DNA of 64,000 nt from Actinomycetes bacterium (GCA_024225275.1 JAAEMS010000090.1:1-64000), one strand, 5' to 3'; shown: positions 22,483 to 31,322, numbered from the stretch's first letter. Numbers and translations are program-made. The notes: generated by a model not told the origin, from the letters alone.

Positions 22483-24305
22483 GATCGTTCATCCGTCAGG
22501 ACGGGCACGAAACCGTCAGTGGGACAGACCTGGACACAGAGGCTGCAGCCGATGCAGGCCGCCTCGTCGATTCGAACCTTGTGTTTGCCCTCGAGGGTCT
22601 CGTCGGACCAGAGGATGGCGGGACAGCCCAGGTTCATACAGCTCTGGCAGGCCGTACAGGCTTCGCTGTCGACTCTGAATGCGGGGCCGACGATCTTCAC
22701 CGGGTCGAGGACACAGGGCCGGTCAGAGATGATGACCGCCACCCCCTCGTACTCGGTGCCCTCGCGGAGGGCCTGATGGACGGCGGCGAGGTCGTAGGAG
22801 TCGACTCGCCGGATCCAGTCGACGCCGACGGCCCGGCACAGCTCCTCGTAGTTGACCCGGTGGGTGGCCTCACCGCGCAAGGTGCGTCCGGTACCGGGGT
22901 GGTCCTGGCCGCCGGTCATGGCCACGGTGCCGTTGTCGAGCAGCAGGACCGTGATGTTGGCCAGGTTGTACACGGCATCGAGCAGGGCTGGGAGCCCGGC
23001 ATGGAGGAAGGTTGAATCGCCGATCGTGGCGACGACGGGGTGGGGTGCGGTGCCGGCCTTGGCCATGCCGATCGCGTTGCCGATGCTCGAACCCATCGAG
23101 ACGGTGGTGTCGATGGCTTCGAGGGGTTCGATGGCGGCGAGGGTGTAGCAGCCGATGTCGCCCGCCACCTGGACCCCGACCGCCCGGGTGGCCAGATAGG
23201 AGCTCACGTGGGGGCAGCCGGCACAGAGCACCGGAGGGCGTACGACGGTCTCTACCTCCCAAGCTCCGGTCTCGGGAGGGGCCTCGAGTACCCCAGCGGA
23301 GGCAAACCCCGTGGCTACCAGCAGGGGCGAAAGCTCCCCGACCCGCGGAAACCACTGCTTGCCCTCGACCTCGATACCCAGTCGGCCCACTGCCTCCTCG
23401 ATCACCGGTTCGAGCTCCTCGACCACGAAGACCCGGTCCACGGTGTCGCAGAACGCCTCGACCGCATCGGTGGCCAGCGGGTAGGAGCCGGCGAGCTTGA
23501 GCACGGGGGCGTTGCCCACGACCTCCTTGACGTAGGTGAAGGCCAAACCAGCGGTAATGACACCAAAGGTTGGGTCGCCACCCTCGGCCTGGGCCAGAGC
23601 GGGGTCGGCGAGGAAGGACCCGACCTCGGCCTCCCTCTCCAACAGCAGGGGATGCCGGAGCCGAGCGTGAGCCGGAATCATCACCGCTTTGGTGGGGTCG
23701 GCGACGAAGGGGCGGGGGGCCACCGTTCTTCGGTCGCCGACCTGCACCAGACTGCGGGTGTGGGACAACCGGGTGGTACTGCGCACGATCACCGGGGTGT
23801 CGAAGCGTTCGCTGATGTCGAAGGCAAGACCCATGAAGTCGAGGGCTTCCTGGGCGTCCGACGGCTCGAGGACGGGTACGTGGGCCATACGGGCGAGGAG
23901 GCGGGTGTCCTGCTCATTCTGCGAACTATGGATGCCCGGGTCGTCGCACACGACCAGGACCAGACCAGCGTTGACGCCGATGTAGGTCAGCGACATGAAC
24001 GCGTCGGCCGCCACGTTGAGTCCGACGTGTTTCATCGTGCAGGCGGCCCGCACTCCGGCGAGGGCGGCCCCGATGGCCACGTCGAGCGCCACTTTCTCGT
24101 TGGGTGACCACTGGGCGTGCAGGTCGGCGGACGGGTACTCGCCGAGTGCTTCCATGATCTCGGTCGAGGGCGTGCCCGGGTAGGAGGCGGCCACTTCCAC
24201 GCCGGCCTGCCAGGCGCCGCGCGCGAGAGCCTCGTTGCCCGTCATCGGCAACGGAACGGCGATCGCGGTTGCAGTCGCGGTCTCCTCAGTCTGGGTATGG
24301 GCCAC
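22479..24305 (-). CDS. iorA: indolepyruvate:ferredoxin oxidoreductase, alpha subunit
   Basis: 608 residues, standard IorA size. TGNEALARGAWQAGVEVAASYPGTPSTEI is the N-terminal hallmark; CAGCPHVSSY and TIGDSTFLHAGLPAL with LLLDNGTVAMTGGQDHPG form the TPP-binding half; the C-terminus holds two clusters (ACTACQSCMNLGCP, with unusual spacing, and ACIGCSLCVQVCP). The enzyme converts aryl pyruvates from aromatic amino acids to aryl-acetyl-CoA with ferredoxin reduction. Start GTG 24305 was chosen because GAGGGA lies about ten bases upstream; ATG 24245 is the alternative. First gene of the operon. Confidence 0.92.
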   Translation of the reverse strand: MAHTQTEETATATAIAVPLPMTGNEALARGAWQAGVEVAASYPGTPSTEIMEALGEYPSADLHAQWSPNEKVALDVAIGAALAGVRAACTMKHVGLNVAADAFMSLTYIGVNAGLVLVVCDDPGIHSSQNEQDTRLLARMAHVPVLEPSDAQEALDFMGLAFDISERFDTPVIVRSTTRLSHTRSLVQVGDRRTVAPRPFVADPTKAVMIPAHARLRHPLLLEREAEVGSFLADPALAQAEGGDPTFGVITAGLAFTYVKEVVGNAPVLKLAGSYPLATDAVEAFCDTVDRVFVVEELEPVIEEAVGRLGIEVEGKQWFPRVGELSPLLVATGFASAGVLEAPPETGAWEVETVVRPPVLCAGCPHVSSYLATRAVGVQVAGDIGCYTLAAIEPLEAIDTTVSMGSSIGNAIGMAKAGTAPHPVVATIGDSTFLHAGLPALLDAVYNLANITVLLLDNGTVAMTGGQDHPGTGRTLRGEATHRVNYEELCRAVGVDWIRRVDSYDLAAVHQALREGTEYEGVAVIISDRPCVLDPVKIVGPAFRVDSEACTACQSCMNLGCPAILWSDETLEGKHKVRIDEAACIGCSLCVQVCPTDGFVPVLTDERS

Positions 24306-24424
24306 CAGTGCACGTCCCTCAGCCGTTCGGTCCAGCCCAAAGTGCCTTGCGGCGGGGCCCGGCAACCAGGGACCAAGGTCACCATCCGCCGTCTGGTGCC
24401 GCGTTGTCCAGGCGGGGTTGGGCC

Positions 24425-24690
24425 GGTCGACGAGAGGGCTGTCACCGACACACAACCGGCCTCGACCGCGTGGGTGTCGGTGCCATCCGGGCCATAGAAG
24501 GGGCCATGGGTCTCGAACCGCACTGGGTAGCGATCGGTGCCGGTCGGGGTGAGGGACGGAGAATGGAGGCTGTAGGGGATGGGGTCACTCAGGACCGTGT
24601 CGAGGGCTCCCTCGATCCCCGCGGGCGGCAGATTGGGGCATTGACGTTGAGGATCTGGCCGCCGGCGAGGGCTCGCGGCATCACTGACGG
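24425..24690 (-). pseudogene. remnant of a SurE-like 5'-nucleotidase gene (C-terminal part only)
   Basis: Two pieces of a SurE C-terminus survive in different frames. First, near 24675-24630, ALAGGQILNVNAP matches the LNVNxP signature. Then, shifted, a frame reads YPVRFETHGPFYGPDGTDTHAVEAGCVSVTAL, where the GTD..A...GxVSVT pattern is the SurE end, finishing near 24425. The first frame stops at a TGA after about 20 codons. The N-terminal catalytic DD...N...S region is absent, cut off towards the pilin terminator. The match is by eye and short; a different protein ending is possible. Confidence 0.5.
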
Positions 24691-24704
24691 GGGCCGGGAC
24701 GCGC

Positions 24705-24736
24705 CGAGGGCGGGAGGGCGAACCCTCCCGCCCTCG
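24705..24736 (-). terminator. hairpin terminator after pilA
   Basis: A perfect 14-bp stem (CGAGGGCGGGAGGG with its complement) closes a 4-base loop (CGAA on the + strand, TTCG on the transcribed minus strand, a stable tetraloop). It starts 27 bp after the pilA stop. There is no U tract, which is common for high-GC terminators. It also separates pilA from the surE remnant and the iorA operon, so these are transcribed independently. Confidence 0.7.
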
Positions 24737-24763
24737 AGCGGAAACCGGAGATGGCTGGACGGA

Positions 24764-25246
24764 CTACCAGGAGGTTCCGGCGGCGCTCAGCGCCTGGGTC
24801 CCGGTGCAGTTCGAGGCGGTCGTCGTTGAGCCGTAGGTGGTGGCGGCTCCCGAGTCGAGGTGGATGAAGAAGCAGGTGCCGCTGGCCGACATGGCCGCGG
24901 CGGCCCATTCGGAACCGTTGACGGTGAAGGCCACACTCACCGCGCCGTCGTCGGTCGAGGCGGTACCGGCGGCCAGCCAGCTCAGAGCGGGCTCGGAGGC
25001 GGCCAACGCCGCGGTGGTGGCATCGGTGAAGGTGATGTCGTCGGTGAACAAGACCGTGGCGGTGGTTTGACCGGTCCGGAGGCTGGTCTGGGCGCTGCGG
25101 TCCTGGGCCCGTTCCCGGGCGCCGAGGAAGGTCGGGATGCCGATGGCCAGCAGGATACCGATCACCAGCACGACCACCATGATCTCCACGAGGGTGAAGC
25201 CCCCATCGCCGGTGGCCTTCTGGTCGTCGTTCAGTTCTTCGGTCAT
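24764..25246 (-). CDS. pilA: type IV major pilin-like protein
   Basis: 160 residues. The leader (about 15, ending DGG) precedes FTLVEIMVVVLVIGILLAIGIPTFL, a textbook prepilin: cleavage after Gly, Phe at +1, Glu at +5 and a long assembly helix. The globular part is small, Ala/Thr/Ser-rich, with two Cys near the end (SGTCFF and SNCTGT) that could form the pilin disulfide loop. ATG 25246 places the leader correctly; the frame is open far upstream without meaning. 101 bp separate it from pilC upstream; a terminator follows. Confidence 0.92.
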   Translation of the reverse strand: MTEELNDDQKATGDGGFTLVEIMVVVLVIGILLAIGIPTFLGARERAQDRSAQTSLRTGQTTATVLFTDDITFTDATTAALAASEPALSWLAAGTASTDDGAVSVAFTVNGSEWAAAAMSASGTCFFIHLDSGAATTYGSTTTASNCTGTQALSAAGTSW

Positions 25247-25347
25247 GTCGTTCCAACCCTCTGGCTGGCTATTCAGCCATCTCTCTGCACACGCGGTGCC
25301 GGTCGAGACTGAGTCTCGGGTCCCCTCGGGCGAGTATGAGGTTTGGC

Positions 25348-26586
25348 TCATTGGACGAGGTCGATGACCCGAAACAGGGGTAGGTACAGCGAGATCACGA
25401 GTCCACCCACGGTTGTGCCCAACACGGCCATGAGGACGGGTTCGACTACCGAGCTGAAGCTGGCAGCCGCGCTGTCGACCTCCTCTTCGAAATGGTCGGC
25501 GAGAGCGTCGAGCATCTGCTCCAGGCGCCCGCTCTGCTCCCCCGCCTCGACCATCTGGATGAGCATTGCCGGAAGGGCGTTGGTGGCCTCGAGTGCGGAT
25601 CCGAGGGACTGACCACTGCGCACTCCGTCCTTGGCCGAGCTGAGGGCGGCGGCGAACTTCTGGTTGCCCACCGCCTCGCCGGTGATGTCGAGGGCATCCA
25701 TCATCGGGACGCCGGCGCCCAGGAGAACGCTCAGGGTACGGGTCATGCGGGCCAGGGCGGATCGGCTGATCAGGGCTCCGAGAACCGGCGTTCGCAGGGC
25801 GATGGCGCTCAGTGCTCGTCGCCCGGCGGGCGAGCGCCGCCAACGGTTGAATCCGAATACAGCCCCTCCCCCGCCCAGCACCACCAGGGGCAGGTTCCCG
25901 GTGACGAACGAGGAGACCCCGACGACTATCGCCGTGGGGAGCGGCAAGGTGCTGCCAAGGTCGTCGTAGATGCCCTGGAACACCGGTATCACGAAGAGAG
26001 TCATGGCGGCCAGCACGAGGAACACGAGGACGAGAACCGCTAGTGGGTAGGCCAACACCGATCGGACCTTGCGCCGTACCGAGGCGGTGCGCTCCAGAGC
26101 GATGGCCATCTGGTCGAGAACCTGGTCCAGTGCGCCCGAGACCTCTCCGGCCCGCATCACCGAGACCATGAGGGGGTCGAAGACCTCCGGGTGGCGGGCC
26201 GCAGCCTCCGAGAGCGACGCCCCGCTCTCTATCTGGTGGCGGACCCCGGCGAAGGCGGCGCCGATCCGGGGTGAGTCGGCTTGGTCGGACAGGACCGACA
26301 CCACGCGGAGCAGGGGCACACCCGCTCCGACCATGGTGGCCAACTGTCTGATCGCCACCGCGAGATCGCCCGGTTTCACGGCCTTGCCGTTGCCGGGGAG
26401 GCTTATCTCCCGCTTCCAGGCCGAGGTCGAATCACTGGTCAACGACACGGGCCGGAGACCCATGCGGCGAACCGCGGCGGCGGCATCGTTCTCGGTTCCG
26501 GCACCTACCCGGCCCTGGACGATCTCTCCATCCACGCCCACGGCCTGGTAGTTCCAGCCCCGCTGGGTGGTGCGGATGGCGGTCAC
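25348..26586 (-). CDS. pilC: type II secretion/type IV pilus inner membrane platform protein PilC
   Basis: 412 residues, normal PilC/GspF length. Two GspF domains are visible: LAVAIRQLATMVGAGVPLLRVV and later LARMTRTLSVLLGAGVPMMDAL, each followed by membrane helices (around 190-220, 240-260 and 375-400). An N-terminal WNYQAVGVDGEIVQGRV strand pair is standard. PilC anchors the ATPase PilB and turns its motion into pilin extraction. GTG 26586 has GAGGAG six bases upstream. The divergent pilB begins about 95 bp away. Confidence 0.93.
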   Translation of the reverse strand: MTAIRTTQRGWNYQAVGVDGEIVQGRVGAGTENDAAAAVRRMGLRPVSLTSDSTSAWKREISLPGNGKAVKPGDLAVAIRQLATMVGAGVPLLRVVSVLSDQADSPRIGAAFAGVRHQIESGASLSEAAARHPEVFDPLMVSVMRAGEVSGALDQVLDQMAIALERTASVRRKVRSVLAYPLAVLVLVFLVLAAMTLFVIPVFQGIYDDLGSTLPLPTAIVVGVSSFVTGNLPLVVLGGGGAVFGFNRWRRSPAGRRALSAIALRTPVLGALISRSALARMTRTLSVLLGAGVPMMDALDITGEAVGNQKFAAALSSAKDGVRSGQSLGSALEATNALPAMLIQMVEAGEQSGRLEQMLDALADHFEEEVDSAAASFSSVVEPVLMAVLGTTVGGLVISLYLPLFRVIDLVQ

Positions 26587-26680
26587 GATTACTCCTCGAA
26601 GTTGCTTCGCCTTCCAGCCTCGGCCGGTGGACTGGCTCCGTGAGCACCTCGATCGGGGTACGACGCCCCAGACCGGGCTC

Positions 26681-28462
26681 ATGGATGGTGGACCGCGGGC
26701 GAGTCTGAAGGCCGTGAGTGTGGCCCCGGCGACAGCGCCCGCGAATGCGGTATCGGCAGCGTCGGCAAAGGCCGCGCCCCGTCGACGACTGGGTGAGATC
26801 TTCGTCGACCTCGGTCTGCTGACCGACGACGAGGTGCTGAGCGCCCTGGGCCGGCAGCGTGAGCGATCGATGCGGTTGGGTGACCTGCTCCTCGACGAGG
26901 GCCGGATTCAGCCTGGTGACCTGCTCCGAGCCCTGGCCATCCAGTTCGGCCTGGAGTTCGAAGACCTGGCGGATCGACCCATCGATCTGGAATTGGCGCA
27001 GACCGTCCCGCCCTCACTCGCCAAACGGCACCGGGCCGTGCCGATCCGTCGGGAAGGGGACGCCATTGTCGTAGCCATGGCCAACCCGATCGACGTGCTG
27101 GCCCTCGATGACCTGAAATCGGTGTTGGGCACCGCCCTTCGACCGGTGATGGCCGATCCCGAGCAGATCATGGCCGCGGTCGATCGCACCCGTTCGGCTG
27201 ATTCCAGGGTGCTGGACGCCATCCGTGAGGCCGCCGATGAGCTGGCCGTGGCCAACCCCGAAAAGGAAGACGTCGTCCAAGACGTCGCCGAGGAATCGCC
27301 GATGGTGCGGTTCATCGATCTCATGCTGACCAAAGCGGTCCAGGAACGAGCTTCCGACATCCACATCGAGCCATTCCGCGAGGAGCTCCGGATCCGGTTC
27401 CGGGTCGACGGGGTGCTGGGCGAAGCCATGCAACCGCCCCGCGCCCTCCACAGCGGCATCATCAGCCGCATCAAGGTGATGGCCGATCTCGACATTGCCG
27501 AGCGACGGGCGCCCCAGGACGGACGGGTTGCTCACCGGATCGGTAGCGAGGACATCGATATCCGGGTCAGCACCATCCCGACGGTCCACGGCGAGGCTTG
27601 CGTGCTCCGAGTCCTGCGGCCCGACACCCAGGTGGCCTCGCTCGAGGGGGCCGACCTGCTTCCGTCCCAGCTGGATCATTTGCACGCCGCTCTGGCCCGT
27701 TCGTGGGGCAGCGTGATCGTGACCGGTCCCACGGGCTCGGGCAAGACAACCACTCTCTACGCGGCCCTGCGCTACCTGAACAAGCCGACCCACAACATCA
27801 TCACCGTCGAGGATCCGGTCGAATACCAGCTGACCGGCATCAAACAGATTCAGGTGAACCTCCGGGCTCAGGTCACCTTTGCCCGGGCCCTCCGGTCGAT
27901 CCTTCGAGCCGACCCCGACATCATCCTCATCGGTGAGATCCGGGACGCCGAGACGGCCCGGATCGCAACCGAAGCGTCTCTGACGGGTCACCTGGTTCTC
28001 AGCACTCTGCACACCAACGACGCCGCCTCGGCTCCCTTGCGTCTGATCGACATGGGGGTCGAGCCGTACCTGGTCACCTCCGCGGTGAGCCTGCTGACCG
28101 CCCAGCGCCTCGTGCGTCGCCTGTGCACCTCATGCAAGCGGCCCGAGTCCCTGGCCCCTCAGCAAACGAGCGAGCTCGGGATCCCGGGACACTTCCACAA
28201 CGAGAAGGGCGGCTTCGACGTGTTCGGCCCCGCCGGTTGTGAGCGGTGTGGCGGGTCCGGCTATCGGGGTCGGCAGGCCATCCATGAGGTCCTGCCCTTC
28301 TCCGACGAGATCGGTGAGCTGGTCATGGCCCACAAGGGGCGGGCCGAGATCAACCGCTCCGCCCGACAGGCCGGCATGCTCACCCTGCTCGAAGTGGGGC
28401 TCCATCGGGTGGCAGAGGGCACGACGTCGCTGGCTGAGATTCTCCGCCTCGCCGGTCAGTGA
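26681..28462 (+). CDS. pilB: type IV pilus assembly ATPase PilB
   Basis: 593 residues from ATG 26681 (GTG 26714 is possible). N-terminal MshEN-type domain with LGEIFVDLGLLTDDEVLSAL; catalytic domain with EERASDIHIEP-like His box, Walker A GPTGSGKTTT, Asp box DPDIILIGEIRD, STLHTNDAASAP His box, and a C-terminal zinc site from CTSCKRP and CERCGGSGYRGR. The four Cys mark an assembly (PilB/GspE) rather than retraction (PilT) ATPase. No pilT or pilD is seen in the window. Confidence 0.94.
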   Translation: MDGGPRASLKAVSVAPATAPANAVSAASAKAAPRRRLGEIFVDLGLLTDDEVLSALGRQRERSMRLGDLLLDEGRIQPGDLLRALAIQFGLEFEDLADRPIDLELAQTVPPSLAKRHRAVPIRREGDAIVVAMANPIDVLALDDLKSVLGTALRPVMADPEQIMAAVDRTRSADSRVLDAIREAADELAVANPEKEDVVQDVAEESPMVRFIDLMLTKAVQERASDIHIEPFREELRIRFRVDGVLGEAMQPPRALHSGIISRIKVMADLDIAERRAPQDGRVAHRIGSEDIDIRVSTIPTVHGEACVLRVLRPDTQVASLEGADLLPSQLDHLHAALARSWGSVIVTGPTGSGKTTTLYAALRYLNKPTHNIITVEDPVEYQLTGIKQIQVNLRAQVTFARALRSILRADPDIILIGEIRDAETARIATEASLTGHLVLSTLHTNDAASAPLRLIDMGVEPYLVTSAVSLLTAQRLVRRLCTSCKRPESLAPQQTSELGIPGHFHNEKGGFDVFGPAGCERCGGSGYRGRQAIHEVLPFSDEIGELVMAHKGRAEINRSARQAGMLTLLEVGLHRVAEGTTSLAEILRLAGQ

Positions 28463-28477
28463 CCAGCTGGGCGGAGG

Positions 28478-28567
28478 AGCAAGTAGGCGAGCCCAGCCGT
28501 GGCCCGACCGGCCCGTGAGCGCCCGCGAGCGAGAGGGGAAGGGGAGGCCCGGCCGATCCCGGTCACC
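28478..28567 (+). repeat. dispersed intergenic repeat, copy A
   Basis: About 90 bp that closely match 54997-55091 and, in shorter form, the reverse complement of 37211-37270. Shared core elements in order: GTAGG(C/T), AGCCGTGGCCCGA(C/G)CGGCCCGTGAGCG, CGAGC(G/A)AGAGG, then CCGGCCGATC(C/T)CGGTCACC. It fills the space between the convergent pilB and ridA-like genes. Confidence 0.85.
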
Positions 28568-28968
28568 TATCGAGGCCGGCCGTCGGGCGAAGAGGCGATG
28601 ATCGCGATCTCCATCTTCCAAGCCGGTTGAGCCAACGCAGGTACCGTCACCAGGGTTGAAGCGGCCCGGTGGCCACCCAGGGCCCGGTCCCGGGCCGCCA
28701 TGACCCCCACCAGCTCCTGCCCGATCACCGCATAGGTGGTGACCGAAACCACGTCGGATGGTGCCATCCCGGCATCGTCGAGCATGGCCCGCAGGTTGGC
28801 CCACACCACCTCGGCCTGATCGTCGATCGACTCCGGAACGGAGCCATCGGGGGCGACCGGGACCACGCCCGAGGTGTGGAGCAGCCGGGCCGGACCCTCG
28901 CTCAGGACCGCATGGGCGTAGTTGGCCGGGGGCGGGGCCAATCCCGCAGGGGCGATCTCTCGGTTCAT
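28567..28968 (-). CDS. RidA/YjgF family protein lacking the catalytic Arg
   Basis: 133 residues with the Rid fold: LLHTSGVVPVAPDG, VVWANLRAMLDDAGMAPSDVVSVTTYA and the C-terminal WKMEIAIIA with the conserved Glu. True RidA hydrolyses reactive 2-aminoacrylate enamines using an Arg in the PAR(S/T) motif. Here the same place reads RAAST, so the Arg seems to be Ala, placing it in one of the Rid subfamilies without proven imine deaminase activity. It stands alone between the pilB gene and a divergent ABC ATPase gene. Confidence 0.83.
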   Translation of the reverse strand: MNREIAPAGLAPPPANYAHAVLSEGPARLLHTSGVVPVAPDGSVPESIDDQAEVVWANLRAMLDDAGMAPSDVVSVTTYAVIGQELVGVMAARDRALGGHRAASTLVTVPALAQPAWKMEIAIIASSPDGRPR

Positions 28969-29051
28969 GACCGCATGGTCCCACTCGGGGCGTGGTCCCG
29001 GGTGGAGGGCCGGCTGGCCAGAAACGGAGCGGGCCTGCGAGGCTGGAGGCC

Positions 29052-29807
29052 GTGACGGCGCCCCTCATCACCCTGCGCGACCTGGCGGTCCGCTATGGCA
29101 CCCACTTGGCTCTCGTAGGAGTCGACCTGACCCTCGAACGAGGCTCCACCACAGCGTTGGTGGGCTCGAACGGTTCGGGCAAGACCACCCTGCTACGGAT
29201 TCTGGGCGGGCTCATCGAGCCGTCGGCGGGCGAGATGCAGATCGACGGGGGCCAACCCCCCCGAGTCGCGCTGGTGCAGCAACGCCACGGGGCCGACCGC
29301 TGGCTGCCCCTGACCGTCGCCGAGATCCTGCGCATGGGCCGCTACCGCGACCATGGCCTGCTGGGGCGATTCACCAGCCGTGACAAGGAGCTGGTGGCCG
29401 ACGCCGCCCACCGCCTGGAGGTGGCCGAACTGGGCCATCGCCAGTTCGGTGAGCTGTCCGGAGGTCAGCAGCAGCGCATCTTGGTGGCCCAAGCCCTGGC
29501 TGCTGACCCAGAGCTCCTCCTGCTCGACGAACCCCTCACCGGCCTCGATCTGGCCAGCCAGGCCCGCATCCTCGATCTGGTGGCGGACCTCGCCCGGGCC
29601 GGCACCACCGTGGTCTTGTCCACCCACCATCTTGAGGAGGCGAGGGCCTGTGACCAGGTGGTGCTGCTGTCCACTCGGGTGGTCGCGGTCGGGTCGCCGG
29701 CCAGTGTCCTGGCCGCTGACAATCTGCGCGAGGCGTTCGCGGGGCGCGTCCTCGAGACCGACGAGGGTTTCGTGATCGACGACCATGGCCATGGCAGCCA
29801 CCACTGA
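29052..29807 (+). CDS. metal-type ABC transporter ATP-binding protein with His-rich tail
   Basis: 251 residues. Walker A GSNGSGKTT (about 38-46), Q-loop VALVQQ, signature LSGGQQQR, Walker B ELLLLDEP, H-loop STHH. The sequence group (Zn/Mn uptake ATPases, ZnuC/MntB type) is supported by the C-terminal DDHGHGSHH, a plausible metal-binding tail. GTG 29052 with GGAGG upstream. The permease and binding protein that normally follow are absent: only 87 bp of non-coding DNA separate it from a convergent aldehyde dehydrogenase gene, so it is an orphan or the rest of the operon has been lost. Confidence 0.88.
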   Translation: MTAPLITLRDLAVRYGTHLALVGVDLTLERGSTTALVGSNGSGKTTLLRILGGLIEPSAGEMQIDGGQPPRVALVQQRHGADRWLPLTVAEILRMGRYRDHGLLGRFTSRDKELVADAAHRLEVAELGHRQFGELSGGQQQRILVAQALAADPELLLLDEPLTGLDLASQARILDLVADLARAGTTVVLSTHHLEEARACDQVVLLSTRVVAVGSPASVLAADNLREAFAGRVLETDEGFVIDDHGHGSHH

Positions 29808-29894
29808 CAGACACGAAGCGCGAACATGAGGCCGATTGCTTCGCCGGTGACGCGATCCGCCTCATCCTGGACCCCCACAGTGGCGGGATCGAGC

Positions 29895-31322
29895 TCAGAT
29901 CGCGAAACCGCCCAGTTTGACCTCGAGGTATTCGCCAATTCCTTCTTGGCCACCCTCGCGGCCGATGCCGGAGTCCTTCATGCCGCCGAACGGGGCGGAG
30001 GCCGAGGTCGGGTTCACGTCATTGATACCGATGATTCCGAATCGGAGGTCCTCGAAGGCGTTCATGGCGGTGGAGATGTCGCGCGTGTACACGTAGGCAG
30101 CCAGGCCGTAGTTGGTGTCGTTGGCCATGTCGATGACCTGGTCGACGTCGTCGTAGACGATCACGGGGGCAATGGGTCCGAACGTCTCTTCCCGGTAGAT
30201 GGTCATCTCAGGGGTGACCTCGGTGAGCACGGTTGGTGCGAAAAAGTGTCCCCTGCCCAGGGGCCCATCGGTGAGGCGGTGGCCGCCCACCGGCACCCCC
30301 GCACCCTTGGCCCGGGCGTCCTCGACCTGGTTCTCGACCTTGGCCACGGCCCCATCATTGACCAGCGGGCCAACTCCGATGCCGTCCTCGAGCCCGTTGC
30401 CGGTCTGGAGGCGGCCCACCCGTTCGATCAGGGTCCCGCAGAAGGCGTCGGCGGCATCGGCGTGTACGTACAGCCGGTTGGGGCTGATGCAGGCCTGACC
30501 CGCGTTGAGGAACTTGAGGGCGCCGGCACCCTTGGCCGCATGGACTGGGTCGGCATCGGGGAACACGATGAACGGGGCGTGGCCCCCCAGCTCAACGGAG
30601 ACCCGCTGCAGGTTTCCGGCCGCCTTGGAGGCCAGAAGCCGGCCCACCGCGGTGGAACCAGTGAAGGTGAGCTTGCGGACCCTGGGGTCAGAGGTGAAGA
30701 CATCGCCGATCGGCACCGGATCGGAGGCCGTCACCATATTGATCACGCCGGCGGGCACACCAGCGTCGATGAAGACCTCGTAGACGGCCTTGGCGCAGAG
30801 CGGGGTGGCCTCGGCCGGCTTCAGCACCAGGGTGCACCCCGCCGCCAGGGCCGGGCCCATCTTCCGGGTGAGCATCGAGATCGGGTAGTTCCAGGGCGTG
30901 ACCGCAGCCACCACCCCAACCGGCTGCTTGAGGGCGAGAAACCGCTGGTCACGGCGGGCCGACGGGAGCCACTCACCGGTGATGCGGCGGGCCTCCTCGG
31001 CGAACCAGCGGAGGAAGTCCGCGCCATAGTTGACCTCGGCTCGCGACGCCCGCAGCGGCTTGCCCTGCTCGATGGTCATGAGGCGGGCCAGGTCCTCGGA
31101 GCGATCCACCATGAGCTGCCAGGCCCTGTGCAGGATGTCGGCCCGTTCGTGGGCGGTGGTGCGCGACCAGGAGGCGAAGGCGCGGTCGGCGGCCTCGATC
31201 GCGGAGCGTGCGTCATCCGCCCCGCCGTCGGGCATCTGCCCGATCTCCTCACCCGTGGCGGGGTTCGTCACCGCGAAGGTTCCGCCGCCGATCGCCTCTA
31301 CCCAGGACCCGTCGATGTACAT
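29895..31322 (-). CDS. NAD(P)-dependent aldehyde dehydrogenase (succinate-semialdehyde dehydrogenase-like)
   Basis: 475 residues, typical for the superfamily. Motifs: TPWNYP (Asn of the oxyanion hole), FTGST (cofactor loop), VELGGHAPFIVF with the general base Glu, FLNAGQACISPNR with the nucleophilic Cys, and EETFGPIAPV (ribose-binding Glu). The AGQAC context and ISPNR resemble GabD/SSADH-like members, but the substrate is uncertain. Start ATG 31322 (MYIDGSW) is the usual family start; an in-frame GTG at 31361 is an alternative. Divergent from typA with about 66 bp between. Confidence 0.92.
   Translation of the reverse strand: MYIDGSWVEAIGGGTFAVTNPATGEEIGQMPDGGADDARSAIEAADRAFASWSRTTAHERADILHRAWQLMVDRSEDLARLMTIEQGKPLRASRAEVNYGADFLRWFAEEARRITGEWLPSARRDQRFLALKQPVGVVAAVTPWNYPISMLTRKMGPALAAGCTLVLKPAEATPLCAKAVYEVFIDAGVPAGVINMVTASDPVPIGDVFTSDPRVRKLTFTGSTAVGRLLASKAAGNLQRVSVELGGHAPFIVFPDADPVHAAKGAGALKFLNAGQACISPNRLYVHADAADAFCGTLIERVGRLQTGNGLEDGIGVGPLVNDGAVAKVENQVEDARAKGAGVPVGGHRLTDGPLGRGHFFAPTVLTEVTPEMTIYREETFGPIAPVIVYDDVDQVIDMANDTNYGLAAYVYTRDISTAMNAFEDLRFGIIGINDVNPTSASAPFGGMKDSGIGREGGQEGIGEYLEVKLGGFAI

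Noticed and set aside
24269-24829. 186-codon + strand frame across the surE remnant and pilA end
   Set aside because: It crosses a terminator hairpin and two genes on the other strand and has the Arg/Gly-rich composition of a shadow frame.
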